NCBI RefSeq assembly: GCF_900111095.1 | Contig: NZ_FOGB01000004.1 | Span: forward strand, 183,867-247,866 | DNA: 64,000 nt | Reading direction: 5' to 3' | DNA from: Amphritea atlantica | GTDB taxonomy: Bacteria; Pseudomonadota; Gammaproteobacteria; Pseudomonadales; Balneatricaceae | Part shown: positions 51,962 through 59,478 of the stretch, piece by piece | Position numbering within the stretch: the first letter of the stretch is position 1 | Layout of the letters: each line of letters opens with the position of its first letter | Translations under genes and position numbers: made by a program | Notes under the pieces: model-generated | What the model was told of the DNA's origin: nothing | What the model saw: the letters and a program-made list of their open reading frames with translations, nothing else | Database searches by the model: none

Positions 51962-53548
51962 TTACTGACCCAGGTTGCTTGTGTCGTCAAACGATTCGGT
52001 CGTGTGGCAGCGTTCACAAAAACGTCCGAAACCACCAAAATGAATATCGTCGCTACGGTGGCAACTAAAACAGTCTGAAGCCTGGTCGATATCTTCCTGA
52101 TCCTTGACCGGCTTGATGTGACAGGCTTCACAGGGTTGCTCTTTGTGTTGGCCAGTCAGCTCAAAATCGGTCTGGGTGTTGTGATCGAACTGCCAGATAC
52201 CCCAGTCGTTGGGGGTGTGGCATTGCTCACAGCGTCCACCCAGTGTTTCTTTATGTATATCATCGTCTTTATGACAGCTGATGCAGGCCAGAGCGGTGTC
52301 TTTGAATGTCTGTTCAAGGTGGCACTCTTCGCAGCTGGTAATGGCATGCTGACCGATGAGGGGGAAGCGGGTCAGGTCGTGATCAAAGCGGATCACTCCT
52401 GAGAACGACTCTTCGTCATGACAGCGGTTACAGCTGTCACCCTGCTGGCCCTTATGTACATCGTCGCCTTTATGGCAACTGATGCAGTCGGTCTGCAGCT
52501 CATCTTCCAGACTGCCCTTATGACAGCTATGGCACTCCAGTGGCTTATGGCTGCCACGGAGTTTGAAATCAGTATCCCGGTTATGGTCAAAACTACTTTT
52601 CTGCCAGTTGTTTTCAGAATGGCAGTCTTTGCACTTGGTCCCATTTTTCCCCTGATGCGTGTCATCGGCACGGTGGCAATCGATGCACTGATCGCCCGGT
52701 GATTTATCGTAGGGGGGATCGACATGGCAACTATTACAATTGGTTTCTTTATGGGCGCCTTTGAGCCGGAAGTCAGTGTCATTGTTATGGTCAAACTTCA
52801 GTTCATCCCAGCCTTTCTCTGAATGACACTTCTCACATTCCCCCCCAAAATGACCACCATGGGCATCATTCAGGCGGTGGCATGAAACACACTCAGCAGG
52901 AATATCTTTGTACTGCTCATCTGCATGGCAACTGCTGCAGTTAACATCGGCGTGCTTATCCAGCAGCGGGAAGTCAGTGTCATCATGATCGAATCCGGTA
53001 TCCTGCCAGCCGGTTTCTTTATGGCAGTCGTCACATTGTTCACCCAGCTTGCCGTTATGTTTATCATTGTCTTTATGACAGTCGATACACTGATCGGGGG
53101 CTTCGCGAAAACGGTGCGAGGCTTCATGGCAACTGGTGCAGGCAGCGGTGCGATGCTCGCCTTTAAGTGGATAATCGGTCAGGTCATGATTAAAGGTGGA
53201 GTGAGTCAGCTGAACGATATCCGCCTCTCTTCCCATGTGGTCGGAGTGGCAGGTTTTGCATTCAATATTCTTACTGTTTTCCATCCGCCCATGAAACCCC
53301 GTTCCCTCTTCAATATCCCTGGCAATGTTCTGATGGTCGTGGCAGGCAAGACAGCGGGCGCGTTGTTTGCTCTGATCAAAAGACTCGTGACAGCTGTCGC
53401 ACTCCTTTTCGAACTGCGCATGTCCATTGATCACTTTACCTGGCATCAGAATCGTTTCGAAAATATTGGCTTCTCCGGGCGCACTGAAGCCTAGTAATAG
53501 CAACAGGGTGATTGTCTTTAGCGTGAGAATGCGTTCAGAGAACTTCAC
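51962..53548 (-). CDS. Multihaem cytochrome c with 21 CXXCH motifs
   Basis: 528 residues from a GTG start preceded by GGAGG. The signal peptide is MKFSERILTLKTITLLLLLGF. I count 21 CXXCH motifs. From about haem 3 on they follow a 66-residue three-haem module: CxxCH, W/F with FDHxxTDF and a KH pair, CxxCH, an eleven-residue gap, CxxCH, then a D-x-H segment. Seven such triplets account for all the motifs. The regular FDH, KH and DxH histidines offer sixth ligands. It probably passes electrons across the periplasm to the longer cytochrome encoded 24 bases downstream. It is the first gene of the operon. Confidence 0.92.
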   Translation of the reverse strand: MKFSERILTLKTITLLLLLGFSAPGEANIFETILMPGKVINGHAQFEKECDSCHESFDQSKQRARCLACHDHQNIARDIEEGTGFHGRMENSKNIECKTCHSDHMGREADIVQLTHSTFNHDLTDYPLKGEHRTAACTSCHEASHRFREAPDQCIDCHKDNDKHNGKLGEQCDDCHKETGWQDTGFDHDDTDFPLLDKHADVNCSSCHADEQYKDIPAECVSCHRLNDAHGGHFGGECEKCHSEKGWDELKFDHNNDTDFRLKGAHKETNCNSCHVDPPYDKSPGDQCIDCHRADDTHQGKNGTKCKDCHSENNWQKSSFDHNRDTDFKLRGSHKPLECHSCHKGSLEDELQTDCISCHKGDDVHKGQQGDSCNRCHDEESFSGVIRFDHDLTRFPLIGQHAITSCEECHLEQTFKDTALACISCHKDDDIHKETLGGRCEQCHTPNDWGIWQFDHNTQTDFELTGQHKEQPCEACHIKPVKDQEDIDQASDCFSCHRSDDIHFGGFGRFCERCHTTESFDDTSNLGQ

Positions 53549-53659
53549 TTAACCTCCGGTACAATAAATGCCGAAAACCCTGATGTCTTAGGGCTGTCGG
53601 ACGAACAAAGGAGGAATATTAACGATGGCCATTCCCCCGATCTGGCCAGTGATACTGCT

Positions 53660-53734
53660 TGTTACACGGATTACAGTTTTACATTTGACCGGGGTGATGC
53701 CGCAGCTTCTTCCCCAATACCATCACGTGTAACA
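53660..53734 (-). ncRNA. Candidate structured leader RNA of the cytochrome operon
   Basis: In the predicted leader, TGTTACACG and CGTGTAACA form a perfect 9-bp stem closing 57 bases. Inside, GTGATG pairs with CATCAC, and GGGG can pair with CCCC, giving room for a pseudoknot. A second small hairpin (GGCC arms, 53636-53656) follows before the ribosome site. I do not recognise a known riboswitch consensus. It could be a regulatory RNA or an mRNA stabiliser. Confidence 0.45.
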
Positions 53735-53767
53735 GGCTTATATATGCTGTTAATTTCTGTATTAAAT

Positions 53768-53783
53768 AGCAAAAAACAGGCCT
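53768..53783 (-). promoter_or_regulatory. Candidate sigma-54 promoter of the cytochrome operon
   Basis: On the minus strand AGGCCTGTTTTTTGCT has GG-N10-GC with TTGCT. It shares GGCCTGT-N3-TTGCT with the protease-gsp promoter. The predicted start near 53757 leaves a leader of about 210 bases, which contains the inverted repeats. Confidence 0.65.
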
Positions 53784-53945
53784 TTTATTGAAAAACCTTT
53801 TTATATCAATGATATGAATGTGTTCGCACAGGTTTTTCTCATAATATCGCGATACGGCCATATTGGATCTTGTCTCGAAGTCCATACATATATTAAGTGA
53901 TATTTGATGTTTCTTTTTAAAATCAATAGCTTGCAGTGTCTGTGT

Positions 53946-53978
53946 TTTGAGACTCTCAATAATGAGAAAAAATTCTCA
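53946..53978. promoter_or_regulatory. Cluster of TCTCA/TGAGA activator half-sites
   Basis: TTTGAGAC, then TCTCAATAATGAGA (53954-53967) and TGAGAAAAAATTCTCA (53963-53978), overlapping inverted pairs, lie about 170 bases upstream of the sigma-54 promoter candidate. The half-sites are the same as those at 19355 and 30768, although the arm spacing differs (4 and 6 bases versus 2). Confidence 0.55.
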
Positions 53979-53986
53979 CATGAAAA

Positions 53987-54889
53987 TTAGTACATATGAA
54001 CCGCAGCAACATGAATGAGACCTGTGATTAGTAGCATGCTGAAAAATACAACATGGATCTTATGCCAGTTGTGAAACAGTTTTTCATAGAAGGTGTAGAC
54101 CGCCATTTTGCGTATCGCTTTGAGCAATATACCAACCAGTTTACAGCTCTCTTTATACTGCTTTTTCTGCTGCTTTCTGTCCCAGCCTGCCAGTCTCGCC
54201 TGGGTTGCTATGATCGGGCGCAGGCGTCGGCGCAGAGTGAAGTAGGTGATCCATGTGCTGACACCGATAAATATTTTGCGTGGAATAAAGCTGAGTAATC
54301 CGCCACCGGGGCGCATGACGTAGTCTTCAAACTCTTTGATTTTATGTTCAATAGCGGGGGCAAGGCCGCCGCTTTGTCCGAGCATTTTGCGCGCCTCATG
54401 ACTAATATCCATCAGCTCTTCAATGCGGGTGTGGGTGCCGAACAGACCGTAGTGGATCTGGGCATAGATATAGCGCCCGGCAATACCACTGGCGACCACG
54501 AACAGCATCGAATAGAGGGCGACATTGCTGTTGGTTGCGCCGAGTGAGAAGTTGCAATGAAAGGCGATCATTACCGGTGCGATAACGCCCATGAACATAT
54601 GCAGGTTAAACCAGATTTTTATCGCACCGGTGCTGCGCATGAACTTAAACTTCTTGCGCAGCGGGTAGATAAATATCAATAAAAAAATAACCCCCGCAAC
54701 CAGGCCCAGCCAGTAGCCCAGGCCCCACTCAGCAGTTATCAGGTATTCATCTCTCTGTTGCCAGCCCCAGAGCAGGAACAGTCCCAGTGATACGGATACG
54801 AAAGGCGCGGCAAACTGTTCGAAAGGGGAGAGATATAGTTTGTTGATATCTGTTTTTTGCTGTGTATCGGCCACTTTGTTATTGCTCAT
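53987..54889 (-). CDS. Polytopic membrane protein, possible b-type haem protein
   Basis: About 300 residues from the ATG at 54889. Four to five membrane helices lie at about 25-45, 60-80, 95-120, 130-150 and near the C-terminus. Histidines sit within helices: IWFNLHMFMGV, VMIAFHCNF, FHNWHKIHVVFF and LITGLIHVAAVH. The pattern recalls cytochrome b561 or ferric-reductase transmembrane domains and suggests two haems. It lies 4 bases after the CcmI-like gene. The divergent ferredoxin-FAD oxidoreductase is a possible electron partner; this is inference. Confidence 0.65.
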   Translation of the reverse strand: MSNNKVADTQQKTDINKLYLSPFEQFAAPFVSVSLGLFLLWGWQQRDEYLITAEWGLGYWLGLVAGVIFLLIFIYPLRKKFKFMRSTGAIKIWFNLHMFMGVIAPVMIAFHCNFSLGATNSNVALYSMLFVVASGIAGRYIYAQIHYGLFGTHTRIEELMDISHEARKMLGQSGGLAPAIEHKIKEFEDYVMRPGGGLLSFIPRKIFIGVSTWITYFTLRRRLRPIIATQARLAGWDRKQQKKQYKESCKLVGILLKAIRKMAVYTFYEKLFHNWHKIHVVFFSMLLITGLIHVAAVHMY

Positions 54890-54893
54890 CTGG

Positions 54894-55733
54894 TTACTTA
54901 TGAATCTGATTGATTTCAATTGTCACATGGTTGCCAGATGCCGGGTTGACCACCTGACTGAAACCTTCCAGGTCTCCTGCAGCGGCAGTGGCGCTGTCAT
55001 TAAATGAGATTCGCGCACCGATGATAACCGCCTTGGCTGATGACAGTTTGCGGTCGGGAATCACTGCGTTGGAATCGTCGAGAGTGAAGTTGAAGGGCAG
55101 TTGAGCCGGGCTCTGGCGAATAGCTGCTAGTGGCATTGGTGGGCCTTTGTCTGCCCGTGCGAAGATAAACAGTGTAGCAGTCTTGTCGGCCAGTTGTTTG
55201 GCTAACTCGGGGGTGATTTTTATGCTGCCACTCACCGCCGCTGGCAGGGTGTCAGGGCTGTCTTTGAGTGCCTGATCGATCATCACTGCGGTCAGATTTC
55301 GGGATGTCTTGGGTTCTGGAAATGCCCGTGAAGGCTGAGCCGGCTGTTTCGCCGCCATGCCGCTGCGAATCTCTTCCAGGCGGGCAGGAGGGAGGCCAAG
55401 AGCGGTGGCTTTAGCATAAGCCTGGTCTGCGGCTGTCTGGTCGTTCATGTACTGATAGGTGCGCCCCAGTAACACCCAGCCTTCCATGTCGTCGGGTTCA
55501 TTTTCCAGCCGTTTTTTCAGTTTCTGGGCCATCTGGTCGAGCGGACCCGCTTCCATGGTGGCGGTGGTTTCGGCAGCCTGAGCAGCCATCAGAGAAGAGC
55601 TTGTGGCCGTGCGCTGGGTCATGCCATTGGCTGGCTCACCAGATTGAGTAGAGTTGCTGTCTGTCAGGACAAAAGCAGCAATTGCAAGGCCTGCAGTCAG
55701 GGCCAGGGCAGTAAACAGGGTATTACGCGTCAT
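54894..55733 (-). CDS. CcmI/NrfG-like TPR protein
   Basis: About 279 residues from the ATG at 55733 (GGAG upstream). One N-terminal membrane anchor (TLFTALALTAGLAIAAFVL) is followed by TPR helices (about 85-150, ENEPDDMEGWVLLGRTYQYMND). The C-terminal domain (SGSIKITPELAKQLADKTATLFIFARA, LDDSNAVIPDRKLSSAKAVIIGARIS) is the one found at the end of CcmI/CcmH, the apocytochrome c chaperone. It lacks the CcmH thiol motif. It may assist haem loading of the cytochromes encoded downstream. Confidence 0.75.
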   Translation of the reverse strand: MTRNTLFTALALTAGLAIAAFVLTDSNSTQSGEPANGMTQRTATSSSLMAAQAAETTATMEAGPLDQMAQKLKKRLENEPDDMEGWVLLGRTYQYMNDQTAADQAYAKATALGLPPARLEEIRSGMAAKQPAQPSRAFPEPKTSRNLTAVMIDQALKDSPDTLPAAVSGSIKITPELAKQLADKTATLFIFARADKGPPMPLAAIRQSPAQLPFNFTLDDSNAVIPDRKLSSAKAVIIGARISFNDSATAAAGDLEGFSQVVNPASGNHVTIEINQIHK

Positions 55734-55772
55734 ACTATTAGAAACTCCGTAGATCGGTTTATCTTCTACCAA

Positions 55773-56057
55773 AGCATAAACTGTACCGCTTTTATTAATT
55801 TCTTATTTTTCAGTAAGCTACCTGTAATGCTCAGTCCGCTATTTTCACTCTTGCGAGTATGTCAGAGCGGTAAAACTGGTTTGGGTGTGTACTGTTGGAG
55901 ACAGTTGTTGTTGCAGGGTATTTTCTTTAACGTATTAATTAGAAAATCCGGCTTTCTTTTACCAGGGAGAAGAAAGAAACAGTTGATTTGACGTTTATTT
56001 TAATCGTAAAAAAATCATTCCTGAAAAGTAGTTAAGACGTTTTAATAGGTATCATAT
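55773..56057. other. Divergent intergenic region
   Basis: 285 AT-rich bases between the CcmI-like gene and the ferredoxin-FAD oxidoreductase. It should carry both promoters. I found no convincing sigma-54 pattern, FNR palindrome or RNA gene in it. Confidence 0.35.
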
Positions 56058-57383
56058 ATGAACGTACAGGCCGACATGTATCAGTATGTAATTATTGGAG
56101 CGCCATTGCTGGCGATCTGGATGCTGTATAACTGGTATAAAACCACTCAGACCCGCACTAATCTGGCGATCAAATCTGAAGCTATCTCTGCGGGGCTGAC
56201 GGAGCCGGCATCGCTTCACCCGATTATTAACAGCAACATCTGTCTTGGATGTGGCTCCTGTGTAAATGCCTGTCCCGAAGCAAAACATCAGGTTCTGGGG
56301 TTGATTGATAATAAAGCTGAACTGCTTAACCCGGCAGACTGCATCGGTCACGGTGCCTGTAAAACCGCATGCCCGGCCAATGCCATTGAGCTTGTGTTTG
56401 GCACTGAGCGACGTGGGCTGGATATCCCCAACGTTAAGCCGGACTTTCAGACCAATATCCCCGGGATCTATATTGCCGGAGAGTTGGGCGGCATGGGGCT
56501 GATCAAAAATGCTACCGAACAGGGACGTAAGGCGATGGAGTCGATTGCCAAGGCGCCGGGAATGGGCTCCGGTGGTGATCTCCTGGATGTGCTTATCGTG
56601 GGGGCTGGTCCTGCGGGCATTACCGCCACGCTGGGGGCGATGGAGAAGAAGCTGACCGTGAAAACCATCGAACAGGAATCGCTGGGCGGAACAGTGGCGC
56701 AGTTTCCGCGGGGTAAGCTGGTGATGACCGCTCCGGCCAAATTGCCGATTGTGGGTGAGTTCCAGTTTAAAGAGACCACAAAAGAGAAATTGATCGATTT
56801 CTGGTCTGAGGTGGAGCAAAAGACCGGACTTAAGGTTAACTATAAAGAGCGGGTAGATCATATTGATCACCTGCCGGATGGCGGCTTCGAGGTGACAACC
56901 AATAAATCGGTATATCGTACCCGGGCAGTATTGCTGGCGATTGGCCGCCGGGGCACCCCGCGTAAACTGGGGGTTCCGGGAGAGGAACAGAGTAAAGTGG
57001 TCTATCGTCTGGTAGATCCGGCACAGTATAAGGGTAAGCATGTTCTGGTTGTTGGTGGGGGCGATAGTGCTCTGGAAGCCGCCACCAGTATTGCGGAAGA
57101 GCCCGGCACGACGGTAACGATCTCTTACCGGAGCGCTGCCTTTGGTCGGGCTAAAGAGAAAAACCGGCGCAAAGTGGAAGCGGCTGCTGAAAGCGGTCGG
57201 TTGAACTTAATGTTAAGCTCAACGGTCAATGAGGTGCTGGAGTCTGAAGTGGTGCTCAATATGGAAGACGAGCTACACCGTATTCCAAATGATTACGTGA
57301 TTGTATGTGCTGGTGGTATTCTGCCCACCGGCTTTTTGAAGAAGATAGGTATTGAGGTCGAAACGAAATATGGTACTGCCTGA
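56058..57383 (+). CDS. Ferredoxin-FAD pyridine-nucleotide-disulfide-type oxidoreductase
   Basis: 441 residues. An N-terminal membrane helix (YVIIGAPLLAIWMLYNWY) is followed by a ferredoxin domain (about 58-115). Its first cluster motif is CLGCGSCVNACP. The second is CIGHGACKTACP, where the usual second Cys is His. An FAD domain starts at VLIVGAGPAGITA, and an NAD(P)-binding motif follows as VLVVGGGDSALEAA. No redox-active CxxC of classical disulfide reductases is visible. It resembles thioredoxin-reductase-like proteins that move electrons between NAD(P)H and membrane cytochromes. The divergent b-type-like gene supports this. Confidence 0.82.
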   Translation: MNVQADMYQYVIIGAPLLAIWMLYNWYKTTQTRTNLAIKSEAISAGLTEPASLHPIINSNICLGCGSCVNACPEAKHQVLGLIDNKAELLNPADCIGHGACKTACPANAIELVFGTERRGLDIPNVKPDFQTNIPGIYIAGELGGMGLIKNATEQGRKAMESIAKAPGMGSGGDLLDVLIVGAGPAGITATLGAMEKKLTVKTIEQESLGGTVAQFPRGKLVMTAPAKLPIVGEFQFKETTKEKLIDFWSEVEQKTGLKVNYKERVDHIDHLPDGGFEVTTNKSVYRTRAVLLAIGRRGTPRKLGVPGEEQSKVVYRLVDPAQYKGKHVLVVGGGDSALEAATSIAEEPGTTVTISYRSAAFGRAKEKNRRKVEAAAESGRLNLMLSSTVNEVLESEVVLNMEDELHRIPNDYVIVCAGGILPTGFLKKIGIEVETKYGTA

Positions 57384-59409
57384 TCGGGCTGTTGGTTCAC
57401 GGTGGTGGTCCGCCGCACTTTTTATCTTCGCAATCAGTTTGCTGAGCGCGCCTTTCAACATATCCCCGGCTTATGGTGCGCATCAGGAGCTAGGTGATGT
57501 CAAAGCGGCCATCCGTGTCAGAGATTATGCCGGGGCGTACGCTTTGTTAAAGCCGTTGGCAAGTGGTGGTGATGCTGAAGCGCAATATATGCTTTCGACG
57601 CTCTATCGTAACGGTCAGGGTGTGACTAAAAGTCATGAAAAGGCAGTGTTCTGGCTTGAAAAAGCGGCTAACCAGGGGCATGTTAAAGCCACCTACAATC
57701 TTGCGGTGATGTATGAAAAGGGCTGGGGTGTAGATAAAGACCCGGTCCGTGCTGAGGAGTTGATGGCGGTTGCCGCAGAGCAGGGGCATCCGCTGGCTCA
57801 GCGGCAGATGCATAAGGAAACCTCCGAAACCCGGCAGAAGAAACAGTTAAAAGAGTACCGCGCCGTCGATAAAGAGAAAACCCTGCGCTGGTTGGCGCAA
57901 AAAGGCAGTAATCGTGAATTAAAGCAACTGCTTGAGCAGCACCCGGATATCAATAGTCATGATGACAGTCAGCGCACTGCTCTTTATGAAGCGGCTGAAG
58001 CGGGTCACAGGGAGACGGTAAGCATTCTGCTGCAAGCGGGCGCGCAGATAGGGTTGGAAGATAAGTTTGGTGTGACCCCGGTGATGGCTGCTGCGCAGCA
58101 GGGTCATGCCGATGTGGTGAAACTGTTGTTGAAAGCGGGGGCTGATAAAACGGCTAGCGATGATAATGGTAATACCCTGCTTCACCTGGCGGCCGGTAGC
58201 GGTCATCTGGCGACTGTTAAGCTGCTGGTCTCATCCGGAGTCGGCATGAATGGTATTAACCACAGTGACTACACAGCGCTGGATCTGGCGGTTAACCGCG
58301 ACCATAAAAAAGTATCCGCCTGGCTCGGTGCAAAAGGGGCGAAACGTAATAATCTGGCCCCCCCGGAGCGGGATGCTTCGCTGGTGGCGCTGGAGGCTCT
58401 GAACTCGGTTGATCAGGTGGTAACCGGTGATAGTAACCCCTTTCAGGGGTGGTCAGCGCTGATGCTTGCCAGCTGGCGGGGGCAGGATAAAGTGGTCGCT
58501 GAGTTGTTGCGCAGCAAGCCTGATCTTAATCAGGTTGATCAGGAGGGACATACTCCCCTGAGTCGTGCTGTGTGGCAGGGGCATAGCGATATTGTCAGTA
58601 TGCTTATTGGTGCCGGTGCGGATGTTAATCATCAGCTTCCCGATGGCCATAGTATGCTGATGCTGGCGGCTGAGCGTGGATTCGATAAAGTCACCGGGAT
58701 GTTGCTTAAGGCTGGTGCGGATCAGCGCCCACTGTTGGAAAATGGTGATGGTGCTCTGATGCTGGCGGTTAAAAGCGGACATGCAGAGATTGTTAAACAG
58801 CTGCTGGACAGTGGCTCTGGCAAGCTCCTGAAGCGGGAACAGGCCAATGTTCTGTTGGAGGCGTCAGCTTCGGATCTGCCTCAGTTGATTGAGCTGTTGG
58901 TAAGCTATGGTGTTGATCCGGATACCCGGGATAAACAGTCACGCACGGCGCTCTGGTATGCTGCTGATCATGGCGCGCTGAAGGCGATGAAAGCGCTGAA
59001 AGAGAGTGGCGCGGATCTTAACATTGCCGATCTGAATGGCAGTACGCCGCTGATCAGGTCGATCACCCGCAAACAGATTGCGGCACTGAAATGGTTGCTC
59101 GCGGCCGGTGCCGATGTGAATAAGCCCGATGCCAGAGGAAATACGCCCCTGATGGTCGCCGCCGCTGCGGGGGATCGCAACAGTGTTATTTTGCTGGCCG
59201 AACAGAGCGCCGCGATCAATACCCGCAATGAGTTTACCCAGACCGCGTTGATGCTGGCGGTGAATAGCGGGCATGTTGAGGTTGCCCAGTGGTTGCTGGA
59301 GAATGGTGCTCAGCCCCGGCGGAAAAATCAGTTGGGTCAGGACAGCTTTAAGCTGGCAGAAGCCACCGGGAATAAAGCGATGCTTGAACTGTTAAAGCAA
59401 TATCGTTAA
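57370..59409 (+). CDS. Secreted Sel1-repeat and ankyrin-repeat protein
   Basis: About 679 residues from the ATG at 57370, overlapping the oxidoreductase end by 14 bases; a TTG at 57352 is possible. A signal peptide ends near SPAYGA. Two to three Sel1 repeats follow (AQYMLSTLYRNGQGVTKSHE, ATYNLAVMYEKGWGVDKDP), then about 13 ankyrin repeats in two blocks, with a spacer around residues 320-350. It is a protein-interaction scaffold in the periplasm or outside. No enzyme motif is seen. Confidence 0.85.
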   Translation: MVLPDRAVGSRWWSAALFIFAISLLSAPFNISPAYGAHQELGDVKAAIRVRDYAGAYALLKPLASGGDAEAQYMLSTLYRNGQGVTKSHEKAVFWLEKAANQGHVKATYNLAVMYEKGWGVDKDPVRAEELMAVAAEQGHPLAQRQMHKETSETRQKKQLKEYRAVDKEKTLRWLAQKGSNRELKQLLEQHPDINSHDDSQRTALYEAAEAGHRETVSILLQAGAQIGLEDKFGVTPVMAAAQQGHADVVKLLLKAGADKTASDDNGNTLLHLAAGSGHLATVKLLVSSGVGMNGINHSDYTALDLAVNRDHKKVSAWLGAKGAKRNNLAPPERDASLVALEALNSVDQVVTGDSNPFQGWSALMLASWRGQDKVVAELLRSKPDLNQVDQEGHTPLSRAVWQGHSDIVSMLIGAGADVNHQLPDGHSMLMLAAERGFDKVTGMLLKAGADQRPLLENGDGALMLAVKSGHAEIVKQLLDSGSGKLLKREQANVLLEASASDLPQLIELLVSYGVDPDTRDKQSRTALWYAADHGALKAMKALKESGADLNIADLNGSTPLIRSITRKQIAALKWLLAAGADVNKPDARGNTPLMVAAAAGDRNSVILLAEQSAAINTRNEFTQTALMLAVNSGHVEVAQWLLENGAQPRRKNQLGQDSFKLAEATGNKAMLELLKQYR

Positions 59410-59417
59410 ACCCTGTT

Positions 59418-59457
59418 GAGCTAAACCCAGTCGCTGTGTTTAGCTCTCCCCCTTTTT
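59418..59457 (+). terminator. Intrinsic terminator after the ankyrin gene
   Basis: GAGCTAAAC and GTTTAGCTC form a perfect 9-bp stem with an 11-base loop, followed by TCCCCC and six Ts on the plus strand. It separates convergent genes. Confidence 0.8.
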
Positions 59458-59478
59458 TGGGCCAGATGGCCAGACCTT

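Noticed and set aside
12104-53548. Recent insertion by a mobile element
   Set aside because: I found no transposase, integrase, tRNA or flanking direct repeats at the edges; an ancient transfer cannot be excluded without composition statistics.
53660-53734. GEMM (cyclic-di-GMP) riboswitch
   Set aside because: The inverted repeats suggest structure, but I cannot find the conserved GEMM core or tetraloop receptor segments, so no riboswitch class is claimed.
53679-53885. A 68-codon frame on the minus strand in the cytochrome leader
   Set aside because: It overlaps the sigma-54 promoter candidate and the inverted repeat, has no ribosome site and no recognisable protein features.
56052-57041. 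A 329-codon frame antisense to the ferredoxin-FAD oxidoreductase
   Set aside because: The sense strand encodes a clear conserved enzyme. The antisense product is His/Arg/Gln-rich with no family signature.
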